From the NCBI GenBank assembly GCA_021846845.1, contig JAJZWB010000011.1, positions 1-43,131 of the forward strand: a stretch of DNA of 43,131 bases, read 5' to 3'. Both the position numbers and the translations under genes were made by a program. Position 1 is the first letter of the stretch, and every line of letters begins with the position of its first letter. Under the pieces are notes generated by a model. That model searched no databases and was not told the origin of the DNA. It saw nothing but the letters and a program-made list of their open reading frames with translations. Shown here piece after piece: positions 25,106-34,800 of this stretch. Source of the stretch: Actinomycetes bacterium. Its GTDB lineage: Bacteria; Actinomycetota; Thermoleophilia; Solirubrobacterales; Solirubrobacteraceae.

Positions 25106-25290
25106 GTCCTCAGCTTCCCGCCAAATCCCCACCGGTTGGGCGCGACGCCGTTGAGCACGACCCACGTCTCGGCGCGCGAGGCCTCGCCGTACACGCTGAC
25201 CAGAGCGTCGGTCAACGCCTCGATCAGTCGCCGTGACTTCTCCTCGTCCTCGAACCTCGGCTCGAAGGCCGTCACCTCGATGAGGGGCAT
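25102..25290 (-). CDS. 4-oxalocrotonate tautomerase-like small enzyme
   Basis: The 62-residue protein begins MPLIEVTAFEPRF; removal of Met exposes the N-terminal proline that is the catalytic base in this superfamily. The helix with RRLIEALTDALVSVYGE and the strand ETWVVLNGVAPNRWGFGG fit the family. AAGGAG lies 8 bases before the ATG. The longer open frame upstream has no homologous sequence and runs through the promoter. Such enzymes isomerise unsaturated keto acids after ring cleavage, so its presence suggests a ring-derived intermediate. Confidence 0.87.
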   Translation of the reverse strand: MPLIEVTAFEPRFEDEEKSRRLIEALTDALVSVYGEASRAETWVVLNGVAPNRWGFGGKLRT

Positions 25291-25313
25291 CGACAGGCTC
25301 CTTTTCTCATGGC

Positions 25314-25329
25314 GCGAGAAATTTATCGC
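25314..25329. promoter_or_regulatory. 16-bp dyad over the tautomerase promoter
   Basis: GCGAG-AAATTT-ATCGC is symmetric at all but one pair. It covers the -10 of the tautomerase promoter on the minus strand and lies in the intergenic region shared with the divergent amidohydrolase run, as expected for an operator. Confidence 0.5.
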
Positions 25330-25347
25330 ACCAAATGGAAGAGGCAA
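25320..25347 (-). promoter_or_regulatory. Promoter of the tautomerase-aminotransferase operon
   Basis: Read on the minus strand, TTGCCT (25347-25342) and TAAATT (25325-25320) are 16 bases apart. Transcription would begin near 25313, about 23 bases before the tautomerase ATG. The region is clearly more AT-rich than its surroundings. Confidence 0.55.
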
Positions 25348-25484
25348 TATCATAGCTTCTCGGTGTCTGGCGCGCAACCGCCGCTCGACGCGCCGCAACA
25401 GGGGCGCTCGCCGCCGCCCCCTCGCCGCCGGTGGCCTGTCTCGCTCATCCCGGCACCGGATCCGCGACAAGTTGCGCAGGGCAC

Positions 25485-25513
25485 TTGCGGAGGGGGTGAG
25501 TGGATGATACGCT
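25485..25513 (+). promoter_or_regulatory. Promoter of the amidohydrolase run (TTGCGG / TACGCT)
   Basis: TTGCGG (25485-25490) and TACGCT (25508-25513) are spaced 17 bases apart. The -10 ends 7 bases before ATG 25521, so the transcript would begin at or next to that ATG and be leaderless. An earlier GTG at 25500 has a GGAGG-like site but lies between the two promoter boxes. Confidence 0.55.
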
Positions 25514-25529
25514 GGCCCAAATGGATGAT
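25501..25529 (+). repeat. 8-bp direct repeats (TGGATGAT), 21 bp apart
   Basis: TGGATGAT occurs at 25501-25508 and 25522-25529, two helical turns apart, flanking the -10 and the start codon. The second copy also begins an inverted repeat (TGGAT 25522-25526 with ATCCA 25536-25540). Either may bind a regulator, or the similarity may arise by chance. Confidence 0.4.
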
Positions 25530-26453
25530 AAAGTGATCCAAGCGAAGCCCAACCCGGTGTCGTCGAGGCGCGCGATCGACATCGTGTGCAACCCCTTCAC
25601 CCCCGTCGAGGTGTCCAACGGGCAGGTCGGTCTCGACGACACCTTCTTCGACAAGGTCCGCCTGCCGCGCGACCAGCGCGGTGGCCTTCCGATGGAGCGC
25701 TATCTGGCCATGATGGACGAGGCCGGGATCGAGCGCTCCCTTCTGATCGCGGTGCGGGCCGGCGACCTGAGGATGAAGTACTCCTTCGCGATCCCCTACG
25801 AGCAGGTCGCGGGTTACTGTCAGGCGTGGCCGGAGCGGTTCAGCGGCCTGGCCGGCATCGATCCGAGCCGTGGGATGCGGGGTGTGCGCGAGTTCGAGCA
25901 GGCGGTCACCACCCACGGGTTCGTCGGCGCTCACCTGTATCCGCACTGGTTCGAGCTGCCACCGGATCACGCCAGGTACTACCCGTTCTACGCCAAGTGC
26001 TGCGAGCTCGACGTCCCGATCATGATGCAGATCGGCCACTGCCTCGATTACCAGCGGGATCGCATCCTCCCCAGCGTCGGGCGGCCGATAACGCTCGATC
26101 GGGTGGCGATCGACTTCCCGGAGCTGAAGCTGATCGGCATACATCTCGGCTGGCCCTGGACCGAGGAGATGATCGCGGTCTGTTACAAGCACGCGAACGT
26201 GTACATGGCCGGTGACGCCTACGGGCCCAAGCACTGGCCACGGGAGTTCGTCCACTTCATGAACAGCTGGGGCCAGGACAAGTGCATGTTCGGCACGGAC
26301 TGGCCTGTCGTCAACCCCGTCAGGGCGATGCGCGAGGTGGGGGAGCTGGGGTTGCGGCCCGAGTCCGAGCGCAAGCTTCTCCGTGAAAACGCGCTCCGGG
26401 TGTTCAAGCTCGGCGGCGCCCCTGCGGAGCTGGCCGGAGCGACGGTGCCGTGA
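25521..26453 (+). CDS. Amidohydrolase-2 family protein (ACMSD-like)
   Basis: This 310-residue TIM-barrel protein is of the amidohydrolase-2 family, which includes decarboxylases such as ACMSD and several hydrolases. It has FVGAHLYPHWFELPPDHARYYPFY, QIGHCLDYQ, GIHLGWPW and the late FGTDWPVVNP with the metal aspartate. The N-terminal metal motif is usually D-x-H-x-H; here it reads AIDIVCNPF, with no histidine. I prefer the leaderless ATG at 25521; GTG at 25500 adds seven residues. The stop overlaps the ligase start (GTGA, 26450-26453). It probably decarboxylates or hydrates an unsaturated acid; this is inference. Confidence 0.82.
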   Translation: MDDKVIQAKPNPVSSRRAIDIVCNPFTPVEVSNGQVGLDDTFFDKVRLPRDQRGGLPMERYLAMMDEAGIERSLLIAVRAGDLRMKYSFAIPYEQVAGYCQAWPERFSGLAGIDPSRGMRGVREFEQAVTTHGFVGAHLYPHWFELPPDHARYYPFYAKCCELDVPIMMQIGHCLDYQRDRILPSVGRPITLDRVAIDFPELKLIGIHLGWPWTEEMIAVCYKHANVYMAGDAYGPKHWPREFVHFMNSWGQDKCMFGTDWPVVNPVRAMREVGELGLRPESERKLLRENALRVFKLGGAPAELAGATVP

Positions 26454-27994
26454 CCGTGGGGCACGGATACGTGCCTCTGACCGTGGCCGACGGGATCCGG
26501 GCGTCGCTGCACCACGGGGCGGGCAGGGTGGCGCTGCGGGAGGCGGACCGCTCACTCACCTACGGCCGGCTCGTCGAGCGGATCGATCGGATCGGGAACG
26601 CCGCTCACGGCCTGGGACTGCGCCGCGGCGACCATGTGGCGCTGATGGCGCCGAACTGCCTTGAGTTCGTCGAGATCGTCTGCGGGCTGGCGGCGGTGGG
26701 CGTGGCCGTGGCGATGATCAGCCCCCGCGCCACCGCGGCCGAGGTGGGCGAGATCTGCGGCGACTGCGAGGCCCGGATGCTGATGGTGCACCCGGACACG
26801 GCCGAGGTCGCGCATGCCGCCGATCTGTCAGGGGTCGAGAGCGTGGTCGAGATCGGCGAGCCCTACGAGGCGCTGCTGTCGAGGGCGTCCACCGCGGCGC
26901 CGTCGGTGGACATCGACGAGAGCGACATCTTCTGCATTCCATACACCTCCGGGACGACCGGGCGCGCGAAGGGTGTGCTCCTGCCGCACCGTGCGCGGGC
27001 ATGGACGTTCTTCGCCATGGCCGTCGAGTTCGGCTGCTTCGGGCCGGGCCGGCGGGCGCTCGCGGCGACGGGGCTCAACTACGGCGCCGGGTTCTCGTTC
27101 GCGGTCGCGCCGCTGTTCTTCGGCGGCACCACGATCATCCTCGGCCGCTTCGAGCCGGATGCCATGCTGCGGCTGATCGAGAGCGAGCGCGTCACGAGCG
27201 CGTTCACGGTGCCCACGCAGCTCAACGACGTGCTGTCGCTCGGGGAGAGCGAGCGCGCTCGCCACCGGACCTGCTCGCTGCAGGCGCTCATCTCCAACGC
27301 CGCGCCGCTCTCGCAGCCCGCCAAGGAGCGGCTGGTGCAGTGGTTGGGCGACGACACGCTGTTCGAGGCGTACGGGTCCACAGAGGGAGGGTGGATCTCC
27401 GCCATCCACCCTCGTGACCAGCTCACCAAGCCGGGCAGCGTCGGCCATCCGCTTCCGTGCACCAGGGTCAGGATCGTCGACGCGGACGGGGACGAGGTGC
27501 CCGTGGGCGAGACGGGTGAGCTTCTGGTCCGCTCGCCGTTCATGTTCTCCGGGTACTGGCGGCGTGAGGCCGAGACGGCCGCCGCCTTCCGCGACGGCTG
27601 GTTTGCGACGGGGGACGTGGCGCGATTCGACGACGACGGCTACCTGTACCTCGTCGATCGCATGAACGACCTGATCATCTCCGGCGGGGTGAACGTGTAT
27701 CCGCGGGAGGTCGAGGACGCGCTTCTGCGACACGTCTCCGTGGCGGAGGTCGCCGTGTTCGGTATTCCGGACGAGCGCTGGGGGGAGGCGGTGCACGCGA
27801 CGGTCGCCCTGCGCCCGGGCGCGCAGGCCAGCGAGCGCGAGCTGCTGGACCACTGCTCGAAGCTGCTGGCCGGACCCAAGCGGCCCAAGGCGATCGACTT
27901 CGCGCCGAGCCTGCCCCACAACTCGGCCGGCAAGGTTCTGCGCCGAGAGCTGAGACAGCCCTTCTGGGAAGCGCGCGACCGCCTCGTGAGCTGA
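26450..27994 (+). CDS. Acyl-CoA synthetase (AMP-dependent ligase)
   Basis: The enzyme activates a carboxylic acid to its CoA thioester through an acyl-AMP. The 514-residue protein shows the family motifs in order: the P-loop Y165-TSGTTGRAKG175, YGSTEGG, DGWFATGD, the hinge DRMNDLIISGGVNVYPREVE, and the C-terminal catalytic lysine K495 (NSAGK). Length is standard. It overlaps the amidohydrolase gene and is separated by one base from the next FAD subunit gene, so it is part of this operon. The acid cannot be named; fatty, aromatic and heterocyclic acids are all possible. Confidence 0.92.
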   Translation: MTVGHGYVPLTVADGIRASLHHGAGRVALREADRSLTYGRLVERIDRIGNAAHGLGLRRGDHVALMAPNCLEFVEIVCGLAAVGVAVAMISPRATAAEVGEICGDCEARMLMVHPDTAEVAHAADLSGVESVVEIGEPYEALLSRASTAAPSVDIDESDIFCIPYTSGTTGRAKGVLLPHRARAWTFFAMAVEFGCFGPGRRALAATGLNYGAGFSFAVAPLFFGGTTIILGRFEPDAMLRLIESERVTSAFTVPTQLNDVLSLGESERARHRTCSLQALISNAAPLSQPAKERLVQWLGDDTLFEAYGSTEGGWISAIHPRDQLTKPGSVGHPLPCTRVRIVDADGDEVPVGETGELLVRSPFMFSGYWRREAETAAAFRDGWFATGDVARFDDDGYLYLVDRMNDLIISGGVNVYPREVEDALLRHVSVAEVAVFGIPDERWGEAVHATVALRPGAQASERELLDHCSKLLAGPKRPKAIDFAPSLPHNSAGKVLRRELRQPFWEARDRLVS

Positions 27995-27995
27995 C

Positions 27996-28868
27996 GTGAA
28001 GCCGGCATCCTTCGAGTACGTGACCGCTCGGACAGTCGAGGAGGCGGTGCGCGCCCTGGCCGACTCCGAGGGCGAGGGCAAGTGCCTCGCCGGCGGGCAG
28101 AGCCTCGTGCCGCTGATGAACTTCCGCCTCGCGCGGCCGCCGCTGCTGGTCGACCTCGGTCAGGTGGACGAGCTGCGCCAGCTCAGGCACGACGACGACG
28201 GCTCGCTCGTGGTGGGCGCGCTCGTCACGCATCGGGAGGTGGCGGGGTCGCCGCTGATCGCAGAGCGCGTGCCGCTGCTCGCCGAGGCGGCGCGTGAGGT
28301 CGGGCACGCGGCGATTCGCAACCGAGGGACGATCGGCGGGAGCTTCGCGCACGCCGATCCCGTGGCCGAGCTGCCGTGCGTCGGGCTCACGCTCGATGCC
28401 GAGATCGTCGCGGCCGGCCCGCACCGGCGCCGCACGATCGCCGCGGCGGACTTCTTCCAGGGGCCGTTCACGACCGCCCTGGCGGCGGACGAGGTGCTCG
28501 TGGAGATCCGCTTTCCGGCCTCGGGCGCCGAGCGATCCGGCTGGGCGTTCTGCGAGCTCGCGCGCCGTCGCGGGGACCTCGCCGTCGTCGGCGTCGCGGC
28601 GCAGCTCGAGCGCCGGGGGCAGCGGCTGTCCGCGCGGATCGGCCTCGCCGGGGTCGCGGGCCGGCCGGTGCGAGCGGTGGCGGCCGAGGCCGGGCTGAGC
28701 GGCGCGACGCCCGACGCCGCGAGCTTCCGCGCCGCGGGCGAGGCGGTCGCCGCGTCGCTTGCCCCCCCGAGCGACATCCACGGATCGGCGGCGCTGCGCC
28801 GCCGTGTCGCATCTGTCCTGACGGAGCGCGCCCTGGAGCGCGCGGCGAGGAGGCTCGAGGCCGCATGA
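27996..28868 (+). CDS. Mo-hydroxylase FAD subunit (CoxM-like), set 2
   Basis: This is the FAD subunit of the second Mo-hydroxylase. In 290 residues it has A32-GGQSL37 and NRGTIGGSFAHADP (around 109-122), then the C-terminal domain with CELARRRGDLAVVGVA. It is clearly homologous to, but diverged from, the set 1 subunit at 17443, so the two are distinct enzymes rather than a recent duplication. The stop overlaps the small-subunit ATG at 28865. Confidence 0.92.
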   Translation: MKPASFEYVTARTVEEAVRALADSEGEGKCLAGGQSLVPLMNFRLARPPLLVDLGQVDELRQLRHDDDGSLVVGALVTHREVAGSPLIAERVPLLAEAAREVGHAAIRNRGTIGGSFAHADPVAELPCVGLTLDAEIVAAGPHRRRTIAAADFFQGPFTTALAADEVLVEIRFPASGAERSGWAFCELARRRGDLAVVGVAAQLERRGQRLSARIGLAGVAGRPVRAVAAEAGLSGATPDAASFRAAGEAVAASLAPPSDIHGSAALRRRVASVLTERALERAARRLEAA

Positions 28869-29359
28869 GTGAGCGTGTGTTTCGTTTCCGTCTCAACGGG
28901 ACCGAGGTCGAGGGCCGAGCCGAGCCCCGGCGCCTGCTGAGCGACTACCTGCGAGACGATCTCGGCCTGACCGGCACGCACGTCGGATGCGAGCACGGCA
29001 TCTGCGGCGCGTGCACGATCCATCTCAACGGCAGGGCCGTGCGGTCCTGCCTGCTCTTCGCGTGCCAGGTCGACGGCGCGGAGGTCCGGACCGTCGAGGG
29101 CCTGGCCGACGCGCGCGATCCACTCTCGCCCCTTCAGGAGGCGTTCTGGGAGCACCACGGGCTCCAGTGCGGCTTCTGCACGCCGGGGATGCTGATGACG
29201 GCGGCCGAGCTGCTCGAGACCAACCCGGACCCGACCGAGGGCGAGATCCGTGAGGCGATCAGCGGCAACCTCTGCCGCTGCACGGGCTACGTGTTCATCG
29301 TCGATGCGATCCGGGCGGCGGCCGACAAGCTGGGAGCCCGGGGAGCCGAGCGTCAATGA
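28865..29359 (+). CDS. Mo-hydroxylase [2Fe-2S] subunit (CoxS-like), set 2
   Basis: The 164-residue iron-sulfur subunit keeps all eight cluster ligands: C42, C47, C50 and C62 for the first 2Fe-2S cluster, and C102, C105, C137 and C139 for the second. I start at the ATG at 28865, which overlaps the FAD-subunit stop; the longer frame upstream is a shadow. The stop overlaps the large-subunit start (ATGA, 29356-29359). Confidence 0.94.
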   Translation: MSERVFRFRLNGTEVEGRAEPRRLLSDYLRDDLGLTGTHVGCEHGICGACTIHLNGRAVRSCLLFACQVDGAEVRTVEGLADARDPLSPLQEAFWEHHGLQCGFCTPGMLMTAAELLETNPDPTEGEIREAISGNLCRCTGYVFIVDAIRAAADKLGARGAERQ

Positions 29360-31752
29360 CCGAGCAGGCTCGCCCGAGCTTCATCGGCGCGCGGGTGAAG
29401 CGGCTCGAGGACCCGCGCCTGCTGCGGGGGCACGGACGGTATGTCGCGGACGTGCGCCTTCCCGGCGCCCTGGAGGTGGCGTTCGTGCGCAGCGAGATGC
29501 CCCACGCGGACATCACGGCCGTCGACGCCGGCGCGGCGAGGGAGCACCCCGGCGTCGTGCGCGTCCTGACCGGCTCCGACGAGCTGGTCGCCGGGCGCGA
29601 GATCAGGGGCGACTGGCGCGGCGAGATCTGGCAGACATCCGCGCAGCCGGCGCTCGCGGGCGACCGGGTCAGGTTCGTCGGACAGCCGATCGCGGCGGTG
29701 GTCGCGACCAGCCGCTACGTGGCTGAGGACGCCGCCTCGCTCGTCGTCGCCGACTACCGGGAACTGCAGCCGCTCACGTCGGCGCGGGCGTCGCTGTCGG
29801 ATGGGGCGCCGCTGCTGCACGAAGGCTGGACCCGGAACTTCTTCCGGCACTCGCACTTCCTCGGAGGCGACCCCGACGCGGCGTTCGCCGCCGCCGACGG
29901 GGTGCTCGAGCTGCGGACGGCCACCCAGCGCCAGACCGGCATGCCGCTCGAGACGCGGGGCTGCGTCGCCGACTATGACGTCGTCTCGGGCTCGCTGACG
30001 GTGTGGATGACCAACCAGATGCCGTCGGTGGTGCGAACCAGCCTCGCCGACGTGCTGGGCGTCGAGGAGAACCGCGTGCGCGTCGTGGCCCCGGACATCG
30101 GAGGCGGCTTCGGAGTCAAGGCGTACCTGTACCCGGAGGACGTCGTAGTCTGCCTGCTGGCGATGGAGCTCGGGCGCCCGGTCAGGTGGATCGAGGACCG
30201 GCGCGAGCATCTCCTGGCGGCGATCCACGCTCGCCAGCAGGAGCACCGGGTGCAGGTCGCCTACCGTGCCGACGGCAAGGTGCTCGCGATCAGGGCCGAG
30301 GTGCTCGTCGATTCGGGCGCCTTCTCGGTGCATCCCTGGACGGCCGGTCTGGAGGCGGGCAACGCCCTGAGCCTGCTGCCCGGCCCCTACACGATCGGGG
30401 ACTACGAATGCGACGCGTACGCGGTCGCGACCAACAAGTCGCCGTTCGGCCCGGTCCGCGGTGTCGCCCGCCCCGCGGCCGCGCTCTCGACCGAGCGCGC
30501 CATGGACCAGGTGGCCAGGGCCACCGGGCTGGACCCGATCGAGGTCCGCCGTCGCAACCTGATCGATGCCCGCGACTGTCCCTACACGACGGTCACCGGG
30601 AACCTGATCGACAGCGCCAGCTTCCAGGAGGCTCTGGATCGGCTCTGCGAGGTGGCCGACTACCCGCAGCTGCGCAGGCAGCAGGCCGAGGCCCGCGAGG
30701 CCGGGCGCCTGCTGGGCATCGGCGTCGCGTGCTACGCGGAGCAGGGCGCCAGCGGCATCCACGAGTACCTGCGCCGCGGGATGCCGACGATCTTCGGATA
30801 CGAGACCGCGCTGGTCCGCATGGACCCCTCCGGGAAGGTGCTGGTGGAGGTGACGACGCACTCGCACGGCCAGGGCCACGAGACGACGATCGCGCAGGTC
30901 GTCGCCACCCGGCTCCAGGTCCCCCTCCAGGACGTCAGGGTCGTGTACGGGGACACCTCCCGGATGCCCTACGGGATGGGGACCTTCGGCAGCCGCAGCA
31001 TCGTGATGGCAGGAGGCGCGGCCTCGGCCGCGGCCGACAAGGTCCGCCTGAAGCTCGAGCAGTTCGCCGCGCACCTCCTGGAGATCTCCGCGGACGACCT
31101 GGAGACCGTGGATGGCGCCGTCCGCGCCAAGGGCGCCCCGTTCCGCTCGATCCCGATCAGCGAGCTCGCGCGGGCGGCCTACCATCAGCCTCACCGGCTG
31201 CCGCAGGGAATGCAGCCGCTGTTGGAGGCGGTGTCGACGTACGACACCGAGCGCGGCACGGGGACCTGGACCAACGCCTGCCATCTGGCGCTGGTCGAGC
31301 TCGACCCGGGGCTCGGGCTGCTCGACGTGCAGAAGTACGTCGTCGTGCACGACTGCGGCGTGATCGTCAATCCGACGATCGTCGAGGGCCAGCTCCACGG
31401 CGGCATCGCGCACGGAATCGGCGGCGCGCTGCTGGAGGAGCTGGTCTACGACGAGTGGGGCCAGCCGCTGTCGACCACGTTCATGGACTACCTGCTGCCC
31501 TCCGCGACCGAGGTGCCGCGCATCGAGGCCCACCACATCGAGACTCCGTCGCCCTTCTCGGCCACCGGGAGCAAGGGCATGGGGGAGGGGGGGGCGATCG
31601 CGCCCGGCCCGGTGCTGGCGGCCGCGCTCGAGGACGCGCTCCGACCACTGGGCGAGGTGGTCGTCACAGAGCTTCCGCTCACCCCGGAGCGAGTGCTGCG
31701 CTACGTCGATGAGGCGCGGGGCGCGGCTGCGGACGCGTCCGGCGATCGGTGA
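29356..31752 (+). CDS. Mo-hydroxylase large subunit (form II CoxL-like), set 2
   Basis: The 798-residue catalytic subunit has the cofactor loop G249-GGFGVK255, the active-site loop V367-RGVARPAA375, a VVHDCGVIVNP segment, and the C-terminal G743-E744 expected to be the catalytic base. Its loop has the R-G-x-A-R-P form seen in form II CoxL-like hydroxylases and lacks the CSFR cysteine of CO dehydrogenase. It therefore differs in active site from the set 1 large subunit (AMRGFGG), which suggests a different substrate or a different position on the same ring. A 49-base gap separates it from the hydantoinase gene. Confidence 0.91.
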   Translation: MTEQARPSFIGARVKRLEDPRLLRGHGRYVADVRLPGALEVAFVRSEMPHADITAVDAGAAREHPGVVRVLTGSDELVAGREIRGDWRGEIWQTSAQPALAGDRVRFVGQPIAAVVATSRYVAEDAASLVVADYRELQPLTSARASLSDGAPLLHEGWTRNFFRHSHFLGGDPDAAFAAADGVLELRTATQRQTGMPLETRGCVADYDVVSGSLTVWMTNQMPSVVRTSLADVLGVEENRVRVVAPDIGGGFGVKAYLYPEDVVVCLLAMELGRPVRWIEDRREHLLAAIHARQQEHRVQVAYRADGKVLAIRAEVLVDSGAFSVHPWTAGLEAGNALSLLPGPYTIGDYECDAYAVATNKSPFGPVRGVARPAAALSTERAMDQVARATGLDPIEVRRRNLIDARDCPYTTVTGNLIDSASFQEALDRLCEVADYPQLRRQQAEAREAGRLLGIGVACYAEQGASGIHEYLRRGMPTIFGYETALVRMDPSGKVLVEVTTHSHGQGHETTIAQVVATRLQVPLQDVRVVYGDTSRMPYGMGTFGSRSIVMAGGAASAAADKVRLKLEQFAAHLLEISADDLETVDGAVRAKGAPFRSIPISELARAAYHQPHRLPQGMQPLLEAVSTYDTERGTGTWTNACHLALVELDPGLGLLDVQKYVVVHDCGVIVNPTIVEGQLHGGIAHGIGGALLEELVYDEWGQPLSTTFMDYLLPSATEVPRIEAHHIETPSPFSATGSKGMGEGGAIAPGPVLAAALEDALRPLGEVVVTELPLTPERVLRYVDEARGAAADASGDR

Positions 31753-31801
31753 GTGCCGTGCACATCGGTGTCGAGAGAAAGCCAAGCGAAGCGGAGGTCT
31801 G

Positions 31802-34800
31802 ATGAAGAGGATCGGAGTCGACGTCGGCGGGACGTTCACCGACCTCATCCTGGTCGACGAGGAGACCGGACGGGTCACCGTGGAGAAGGTCGCCTCGACG
31901 CCGGATGACCCCGCGCGCGCGGTCATCGAAGGCGTCGAGAGGCTGTGCGAGAAGGGCGGGGCGGAGCTCTCGCAGATCGACGGGCTGCTGCACGGGACGA
32001 CGATCGCCACCAACATCGCGCTCACGAACACGGGCGCGGAGGTTGGGATGCTCACCACGGACGGCTTCCGCGACATCCTGCACATCGCCCGCCACAAGAA
32101 GCCGTTCAACTTCTCGCTGCAGCAGGACCTGCCGTGGCAGGCGCGCCCGCTCGTAAAGCGCCGTCACCGGCTGACGCTGCGCGAACGGGTCACGGTGCCC
32201 GATGGGGACGTGCTCGTCGCGCTGGACGAGGACGAGGTCCGCCTTCGGGTGAGGGCGCTCCGCGAGGCCGGAGTCGAGGCGGTCGCCGTCTGCCTCCTGC
32301 ACTCCTACCTGAACCCGCGCCACGAGCAGCGCGTCAAGCAGATCGTGCAGGAGGAGTACCCGGGCTGCTTCCTGTCGGTGTCCCACGAGGTGCTGCCCCT
32401 CTACCGGGAGTTCGAGCGGTTCTCCACCGTGGCGCTGAACGCCTACGTCGGCCCGAGGGTCTCCCGCTATCTCGGTCGCTTCGCCGAGGCGATGAGCGAG
32501 GCCGGCTTCCGGCGTGACGTCCAGCTGATGCAGTCGTCGGGCGGCATGGCGACGATCACGGGCTCCAGCGAGCGCCCCGTCAATCTGCTCATGTCGGGAC
32601 CCGTCGCCGGTCTGATCGGCGGGATCTGGGCCGGCCGCGCGTCGGGATTCGACAGCGTCGTGACGCTCGACATCGGCGGGACCTCGGCCGACATCGGCGT
32701 CGCCGCCGGCGGCAGGCTGCGCATGAGGCACCTGCTCGACACGCGCGTTGGCGACTACCAGGCGATGGTGCCGATGGTGGACATCGACACGATCGGCGCC
32801 GGCGGGGGCTCGATCGCCTTCCTGGACGAGGGCGGGGTGTTCCGCGTCGGCCCTCAGTCAGCGGGCGCGGACCCGGGCCCGGCATGCTATGGCCGCGGGG
32901 GCCTTGAGCCCACGTCCACCGACGCGCAGGTGATCCTCGGCCGCCTTCGCCCGGAGCGGGGCCTGCTCGGAGGTGACCTGGAGCTTGACCCAGATCTGGC
33001 CCGCGAGGCGTTCGAGCCGCTCGCCGGCCGGCTTGAGCTCAGCGTGGAGGAGGCCGCCCTCGGCGCCCTCCAGGTGCAGAAGTTCGGGATGACGCAGGCG
33101 ATCGAGCTCAACTCGGTCCGCCGTGGCTACGACCCGCGTGACTTCACCCTCGTCGCGGCGGGCGGCGCCGGGCCGCTCTTCGCCTGCGACATCGCGCGCG
33201 AGCTCGAGATCCCGCGCGTGCTGGTCCCGCCGCACCCTGGGATCATCGCCGCCACCGGCCTGCTGGCCACCGACATCCAGCACGAGTTCGTGGCCACCGA
33301 ACGCCAGGTCGGCCAGGAGCCCGACCTGGCCCGTCTCGCGGAGCGCTACGACGAGCTCACCCGTCAGGCGGTCGGTCAGCTCGAGCTCGACGGCGTCCCG
33401 GAGGACCGCCGTCTCGTGCGGCGCCTGGCGGACTGCCGCTACGTCGGGCAGGGATATGAGGTGCGCTGCGAGGTCCCGGCCGGCGCGGTGGATCCCGAAT
33501 GGCTCGCTGGGGCCAAGGAGGCGTTCCACCGGGCCCACCAGGAGGAGTACGGTCATCGCTACGACGCCGGCGTGGAGATCGTGAACATCCGCGTGGTCGC
33601 CATCGGCCGCATCGCCGACCTGGAGTGGCCACGGCTGGACGCCGGGGACGGCGACCCGTCACGGGCGCTGATCGGCGCGCACGACGTGGTCTTCGACATC
33701 GACGGACGCCCGGAGCGCCACGCGACCGCCGTCTACGATCGAGCCCGCCTGCTCGCGGGCGACGAGCTGGTCGGTCCCGCGGTGATCGAGCAGTACGACA
33801 CCACGACCGTCGTGCCGCCGGGAGTCGCCCTGACGGTCGATGCGGTCGGCAACCTCCTGATCGACACCAGCGCCGGGGCGCTCGATGGCCAGCGAGGCGA
33901 CCTCGCAGCTCCGATCCTCATGCGGGTGATCGGGGGCGCGTTCAACGCGGCTGCCAAGGAGATGGCCGGCGTGCTGTTCAGGACCTCATACTCGTCGATC
34001 ATCCGGGAGTCCGAGGACCTGGGGGCCGGCCTGTTCGACGCGCAGGGCAACAACATCGCCGAATCGGACTCGACGCCGATGTTCATGGGGGCGATGCCCA
34101 AGATGGTGAAGGGGGTGCTCTCGGTTCTCGGTGACGACATCCACGAGGGCGACGTGATCCTCCACAACGACCCGTACCTGGGCGCCACGCACTCGCCCGA
34201 CGTCGCGATCGTGCTGCCGGTCTTCCACGAGGGCGAGCTCGTCGGCTTCACCGGCGCCTCCGCCCACCTGCTCGACATCGGCGGCGCGTTCCCCGGCCTG
34301 GCGATCGATCTGGTCGACAACTGGTCGGAGGGGAACATCTACCGCGCGGTGAAGCTGGCCGAGCGAGGGGTCTGGCAGGAGGGCCTGTTCCGCCACATCC
34401 TGGAGAACACCCGCACGCCGACGCACAATCGCGGCGACATGCAGGCGATGCTGGCCGCCTGCGAGCTGGCCAGGAAGCGCTTCCTGGAGCTGCTCGGACG
34501 CTATGGCAAGGAGGCGGTGCTCGGTGCCGCCGGCTACTGGATCGACTACTCCGAGCGGATGCTCCGCGCGGAGATCGCCAAGGTGCCCGACGGCGTCTAC
34601 GGCCCCGAGCGCGGCTGGCTGGACGACGACGGGCGAAATTACGGCACCAAGCTCCCCGTGCAGGTGTCGGTCGAGGTCCGGGGAGACCGGCTGATCGTCG
34701 ATTTGACCGGATCCAGCGAGGAGGTCCCGACCGGCTACAACTGCCCGTTCGAGGGCACGACCGTGTCCGGGATGACGTTCATCGCCCGGATGATGTTCCT

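Noticed and set aside
25291-25470. N-terminal extension of the tautomerase frame
   Set aside because: It crosses the predicted promoter and dyad, and the catalytic proline requires the start at 25290.
30003-31712. 569-codon open frame on the plus strand
   Set aside because: It lies entirely inside the set 2 Mo-hydroxylase large-subunit gene in another frame and has the Arg/Gly/Pro-rich composition of a shadow in GC-rich DNA.
29353-32109. 918-codon minus-strand open frame
   Set aside because: It is antisense to the set 2 large subunit and the hydantoinase, with His/Arg/Asp-rich shadow composition and no domain motif.
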